A stretch of 9,553 nucleotides of DNA, taken from contig USNF01000033.1 of assembly GCA_900555985.1 (NCBI GenBank), positions 1 to 9,553 of the forward strand. The letters are read 5' to 3'. Made by a program: the position numbers and the translations under genes. Shown here one piece after another: positions 6,585 to 9,553 of the stretch. The first letter of the stretch is position 1, and each line of letters begins with the position of its first letter. Source of the stretch: an uncultured Gemella sp. (lineage in GTDB: Bacteria; Bacillota; Bacilli; Staphylococcales; Gemellaceae). Under the pieces are notes generated by a model that saw nothing but the letters and a program-made list of their open reading frames with translations, had not been told where the DNA came from and did not search any database.

Positions 6585-7142
6585 TTATACGCTCATTAAT
6601 TCATCTTGTTTTTCTTTTGTTACTTTATCAATTTCAGCAACATATTTATCTGTAGCTTTTTGAATATCGTCAGAATATCCTTTTAAGTCATCTTCAGTAA
6701 TTTGTGATGCTTTTTCTAATTTTTTCATAGAGTCCATAGCGTCACGACGTACATTTCTTACAGCTACTTTTGCACCTTCAGATTCTTTACCAACTAATTT
6801 AGCTAATTCTTTTCTTCTTTCTTCTGTTAAAGCAGGGAAAACTATTCTAATTACAGTCCCATCATTAGCTGGATTTAACCCTAAATCAGATGCTTGAATT
6901 GCTTTTTCGATATCACCTAAAAGTGTTTTTTCATAAGGTGAAATTACTAACATTTTTGGTTCTGGTACTGAAATACCAGCAACTTGATTTATTGGAGTAG
7001 GAACTCCATAGTATTCTACAGTTAATCTATCAAGAACAGAAGCACTAGCTTTACCAGCTCTTATAGAAGCTAACTCACGACGCAAACTAGCTATAGCTTT
7101 TTCCATTCTTTCATTTAAGTTATTCATTATTTTCTCAGGCAT
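6585..7142 (-). CDS. frr: Ribosome recycling factor
   Basis: RRF works with EF-G to split post-termination ribosomes into subunits and free the mRNA. The 185-residue length is exactly standard. Domain I is the long three-helix bundle at both ends, with the conserved SIRAGKAS (26-33) and VRNVRRDA (128-135, including R132 at the tip region). Domain II is the beta-rich insert (about 31-104), with TPINQVAGISVPEPKMLVI and NDGTVIRI. The ATG follows TAGGAG with a nine-base gap. It lies 26 bases downstream of pyrH, forming the pyrH-frr pair seen in most bacteria. After frr the order departs from Bacillus: uppS and cdsA do not follow; two small conserved genes do. Confidence 0.97.
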   Translation of the reverse strand: MPEKIMNNLNERMEKAIASLRRELASIRAGKASASVLDRLTVEYYGVPTPINQVAGISVPEPKMLVISPYEKTLLGDIEKAIQASDLGLNPANDGTVIRIVFPALTEERRKELAKLVGKESEGAKVAVRNVRRDAMDSMKKLEKASQITEDDLKGYSDDIQKATDKYVAEIDKVTKEKQDELMSV

Positions 7143-7168
7143 ACTTTAATACTCCTAATTTATCATTT

Positions 7169-7882
7169 TTATTCAATAACTGTTCCTAAATTATCTTCAG
7201 AAACAACTTTTACAATATTATCTGCATCATCTATAGAAAAGACAATAATTGGTAATTGATTATCCATACAGAATGTAATGGCTGTAGAGTCCATGATAGT
7301 TAATCCTTTATTCATAATATCCATATATGAAAGTCTATCATATTTTGTTGCAGAACTATCAACTTTAGGATCTGCTGAGTAAACACCATCTACCCCATTT
7401 TTACCCATAAGTATGGCTTCAGCTCCAATTTCTTTTGCTCTTAGAGCAGCTGTAGTATCTGTAGAGAAATATGGATTCCCAATTCCTGCTGCAAAAATTA
7501 CAACACGTCCTTTTTCTAAATGTCTAATTGCACGTCTTCTTATATATGGTTCTGCCATTGCCTTCATTTCTACAGAAGTTAGAACTCTCGTAGCTACATC
7601 CTTTTGTTCTAATGAATCTTGTAATGCTAATGAGTTCATAACAGTTGCTAGCATCCCCATAGAGTCTGCAGTGGCACGTTCCATACCTAGTTCTTCACCA
7701 GTTTTTCCACGCCAAATATTTCCACCACCGACAACTATTGCAACTTCAACACCTTGTTTAACAACTTTTTCAATTTGAGATGTTATTTTAGTAACAACCT
7801 CTGAATCAATTCCGAATCCTTTTCCACCCGCAAGTGCTTCTCCACTAAGTTTAAATAAAACTCTTTTATATTTAGTAGCCAT
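7169..7882 (-). CDS. pyrH: UMP kinase (uridylate kinase)
   Basis: PyrH phosphorylates UMP to UDP with ATP, the step between de novo UMP synthesis and UTP/CTP. It is a hexameric cytosolic enzyme of the amino acid kinase fold. The 237 residues carry KLSGEAL (11-17), the glycine-rich GGGN (52-55), GNPYFSTDTTA (135-145) for UMP binding, and DGVYSADP (165-172) near the ATP site. I start at the ATG at 7880-7882, preceded by AGGAGGA. A longer in-frame start at 7948 would add 22 residues that lie over the upstream terminator and is rejected. The gene sits after tsf, but a 232-base structured gap with a terminator separates them, so its expression may be set partly by read-through. Bacterial UMP kinases are typically regulated by GTP and UTP; nothing here contradicts that. 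Confidence 0.96.
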   Translation of the reverse strand: MATKYKRVLFKLSGEALAGGKGFGIDSEVVTKITSQIEKVVKQGVEVAIVVGGGNIWRGKTGEELGMERATADSMGMLATVMNSLALQDSLEQKDVATRVLTSVEMKAMAEPYIRRRAIRHLEKGRVVIFAAGIGNPYFSTDTTAALRAKEIGAEAILMGKNGVDGVYSADPKVDSSATKYDRLSYMDIMNKGLTIMDSTAITFCMDNQLPIIVFSIDDADNIVKVVSEDNLGTVIE

Positions 7883-7887
7883 TTTTA

Positions 7888-7894
7888 TCCTCCT
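7888..7894 (-). promoter_or_regulatory. Ribosome binding site that fixes the pyrH start
   Basis: AGGAGGA on the minus strand lies five bases before the ATG at 7880-7882. It supports the 237-residue protein over the 259-residue frame. Confidence 0.85.
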
Positions 7895-7930
7895 ATACAA
7901 TACAGACATAATTGTTTTAACTACTTTCTT

Positions 7931-7991
7931 AAAAAAGGGGTGGGTCAAAAAATCCTGATTTCATTAAATCCAATTTTGTCGACTCACCCCT
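7931..7991 (-). terminator. Terminator-like hairpin between tsf and pyrH
   Basis: On the minus strand AGGGGTGAGTC (7981-7991) pairs with GACCCACCCCT (7936-7946), 11 positions with one A-C mismatch. It is followed by a T run at 7931-7936. The 34-base apical part is itself partly paired (CAAAAT with ATTTTTTG, and GATTT with AAATC around an AATG loop). It probably ends the rpsB-tsf transcript or attenuates transcription into pyrH. The reverse direction has no T run. Confidence 0.72.
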
Positions 7992-8114
7992 GCAAGGTTT
8001 ACTAGTTTTTCAATTTTAAAAATTAATAAACTACTGCGTCTATTTAACTATTAAATAAACATTATTTTTGGGAACCTTTGCGTAAGCCCCTAATTTCTAT
8101 TTTACTAGAAAAAA
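7992..8114 (-). other. Structured intergenic region after tsf (possible RNA element)
   Basis: No gene is visible. Read on the minus strand, 3' of the tsf stop come several pairable segments: TTTCTA/TAGAAA (8106-8111 with 8094-8099); GCAAAGGTT (8073-8081), which can pair with AACCTTGC (7992-7999) leaving one bulged A; a 7-bp hairpin TATTTAA-TAG-TTAAATA (8041-8057); and a 15-position A/T hairpin (8003-8033, one mismatch and one G-U). The long-range pair would enclose the two inner hairpins and abut the terminator stem at 7991. I do not recognise a known riboswitch class in it. Confidence 0.4.
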
Positions 8115-9002
8115 TTATTTACTAGCGTTAACTTGGCTCATTACTTCTTCAGCAAAGTTATCTTCTCTTTTCTCGATACCTTCACCAACTTCGTATCTTA
8201 CGAATTTAGCAAGTTTTCCACCTTTTGATGCTACAAATTTTTCAACTGTAAAGCTATCATCTTTAACGAATTTTTGTTTAACAACAGTAATTTCTTCTAA
8301 GAATTTATTAATTCTACCAACGATCATTTTTTCAACGATATTAGCTGGTTTCCCTTCATTTAAAGCTTGCTCAGTTAATACTTTTTTCTCGTGTTCAAGT
8401 ACATCAGCTGGTACTTCACTTTCATCTAAGTATTTTGGAGCTAAAGCAGCGATGTGCATTGCTACATCTTTAGCTGCTTCTGCATCAGTACTTCCTTCAA
8501 TTAGAGTAAGAACTCCAATTCTTCCACCCATGTGAGAGTATGCACCAAATGCATCAGCGTCAGTTTTTGTTAAAACTTCAAATCTTCTAAGAGAAAGTTT
8601 TTCACCGATTGTAGCAATTCCTTCGTTGATAACTGCTTCAACAGTTCCACCTTCAGCTTGAACTTGTAGTGCTTCTTCTACATTTTTTGGTTCTGCTCCT
8701 AAAATAGCATCAGCAACATTTTTTACTAAAGCAACGAATTTTTCATTTTTTGCAACGAAGTCAGTTTCTGAGTTGATTTCTAAGATAACAGCTTTGTTAC
8801 CTTTAACTTCGATGTAAGCAAGACCTTCTGCAGCGATTCTATCAGCTTTTTTAGCTGCTTTAGCGATACCATTTTCTCTTAGGTAGTCGATTGCTGCTTC
8901 GATATCTCCATCAGTTTGAGTTAGTGCTTTTTTACAGTCCATCATACCAGCACCAGTACGTTCTCTTAATTCTTTTACCAAACTAGCAGTAATTTGTGCC
9001 AT
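8115..9002 (-). CDS. tsf: Elongation factor Ts
   Basis: EF-Ts is the nucleotide exchange factor that releases GDP from EF-Tu so it can be reused in elongation. The 295 residues are the full usual length. The N-terminal UBA-like domain (about 1-45) holds the signature LRERTGAGMMDCKKAL (12-27). The core has the EF-Tu-contacting TDFVAKNE (80-87), where D81 and F82 are the residues known to disturb the Mg site of EF-Tu. The two core subdomains continue to about residue 275 with HIAALAPKYL inside, and the C-terminal part is complete. The ATG follows CGGAGG eight bases upstream. It lies 33 bases downstream of rpsB on the same strand, the standard rpsB-tsf operon. Confidence 0.97.
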   Translation of the reverse strand: MAQITASLVKELRERTGAGMMDCKKALTQTDGDIEAAIDYLRENGIAKAAKKADRIAAEGLAYIEVKGNKAVILEINSETDFVAKNEKFVALVKNVADAILGAEPKNVEEALQVQAEGGTVEAVINEGIATIGEKLSLRRFEVLTKTDADAFGAYSHMGGRIGVLTLIEGSTDAEAAKDVAMHIAALAPKYLDESEVPADVLEHEKKVLTEQALNEGKPANIVEKMIVGRINKFLEEITVVKQKFVKDDSFTVEKFVASKGGKLAKFVRYEVGEGIEKREDNFAEEVMSQVNASK

Positions 9003-9035
9003 TTTGTTTGCCTCCGTTATTTTATTTTTTTTTAA

Positions 9036-9553
9036 TTATTCTTCTGTTACTTCTATTACTTCAACAACTACTTCTTCAGCTTCTTCGATGTTTCCTTCGT
9101 TATAAGCAACGAATGCATCTGCCATTTTACCTGTTAATAATTTAACTGCACGGATAGCATCATCGTTTGCAGGAATTACGTAATCAACATCATCTGGATC
9201 ACAGTTAGTATCTACGATACCTACTACAGGAATTCCTAGTTTTTTAGCTTCAGCAATTGCGTTGTGTTCTTTTTTAGGGTCAACTACAAAGATTGCATCA
9301 GGCATACCTTTCATATCTCTGATTCCACCTAAGAATTTGTTTAATTTATCGTATTCTTTTCTTAATTCGATAACTTCTTTTTTAGGAAGAACTTCGAATA
9401 CTCCATCAGCTTCCATTTTTTCAATTTCAGCGATTCTATCAATACGACCTTTGATTGTTTTGTAGTTAGTTAAAGTTCCACCTAACCAACGGTGATTAAT
9501 GTAGTATTGACCACTTCTTTCAGCTTCTTCTTTAATAGCATCTTGTGCTTGTT
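9036..9553 (-). CDS. rpsB: 30S ribosomal protein S2 (5' part missing)
   Basis: This is the C-terminal 171 residues of ribosomal protein S2; the frame is open to the right window edge, so roughly the first 80-90 residues lie outside. The visible part begins in the conserved region with SGQYYINHRWLGGTLTNYKT. It continues through PDAIFVVDPKKEHNAIAEA, GIPVVGIVDTNCDPDDVDY and IPANDDAIRAVKL, all family hallmarks. It ends in an acidic tail rich in E and V, common in Firmicute S2. S2 binds late to the 30S subunit, near the head-body junction, and is needed for S1 binding and start-site selection in many bacteria. An internal ATG at 9416 could be mistaken for the start but lies inside the conserved domain. 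The operon promoter is off the window. Confidence 0.97.
   Translation of the reverse strand, partial: QAQDAIKEEAERSGQYYINHRWLGGTLTNYKTIKGRIDRIAEIEKMEADGVFEVLPKKEVIELRKEYDKLNKFLGGIRDMKGMPDAIFVVDPKKEHNAIAEAKKLGIPVVGIVDTNCDPDDVDYVIPANDDAIRAVKLLTGKMADAFVAYNEGNIEEAEEVVVEVIEVTEE

Noticed and set aside
7413..7778. Plus-strand frame of 121 residues
   Set aside because: It lies wholly antisense to pyrH, with low-complexity composition and no ribosome binding site.
7883..7948. N-terminal extension of UMP kinase (22 residues)
   Set aside because: It would begin inside the terminator stem and lacks a ribosome binding site; the ATG at 7882 has AGGAGGA and fits the family length.
8003..8033. A/T-rich hairpin considered as the tsf terminator
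   Set aside because: It has no T run on either side, and the G/C-rich hairpin at 7936-7991 with a T run is the better terminator.
8071..8091. GGGAACCTTTGCGTAAGCCCC local hairpin considered as a plus-strand terminator
   Set aside because: The stem is short and interrupted, and no plus-strand transcript is expected in this region.
9036..9416. A separate 126-residue gene starting at 9416
   Set aside because: The frame continues upstream without a stop to the window edge and encodes conserved S2 sequence, so the ATG at 9416 is internal.

Overview
The window is AT-rich chromosomal DNA from a low-GC Firmicute (Bacillota). Three things point there: strong AAGGAGG-type ribosome binding sites, a T-box leader ahead of glyS, and the rpsB-tsf-pyrH-frr gene order. 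A Gemella-like member of the Bacillales is my best guess from composition and gene content, but the sequence alone does not prove it. Almost everything is housekeeping. I see no tRNA or rRNA gene, CRISPR array, insertion sequence or phage gene.

Left part (1-1261, minus strand): a two-gene unit made of a CPBP-type membrane protease followed by the start of an MFS transporter that runs off the left edge. It is read from a good promoter at 1233-1261. The divergent region at 1262-1571 carries the promoter and T-box leader of glyS, the only plus-strand gene (1572-2945). glyS ends at a hairpin shared with the convergent gene.

Middle (3006-5987, minus strand): an M42 metallo-aminopeptidase, class II fructose-bisphosphate aldolase with its own terminator, and an RluD-type rRNA pseudouridine synthase. 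These look like separately expressed or loosely linked genes.

Right part (6060-9553, minus strand): a translation and nucleotide block read right to left as rpsB (5' part cut off by the window edge), tsf, a structured 232-bp gap, pyrH, frr, a small DUF896 (YnzC-like) gene and a small UPF0154 (YneF-like) membrane protein, ended by a terminator at 6060-6106. Ribosomal protein S2, EF-Ts and ribosome recycling factor serve translation, and UMP kinase feeds pyrimidine nucleotide supply.

The two places most worth a second look are the compact glycine T-box, whose specifier and acceptor-binding bases can both be read, and the tsf-pyrH gap. The gap folds on paper into several hairpins closed by a long-range pairing and ends in a terminator-like stem just before pyrH. 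No clearly new multi-gene system is visible.
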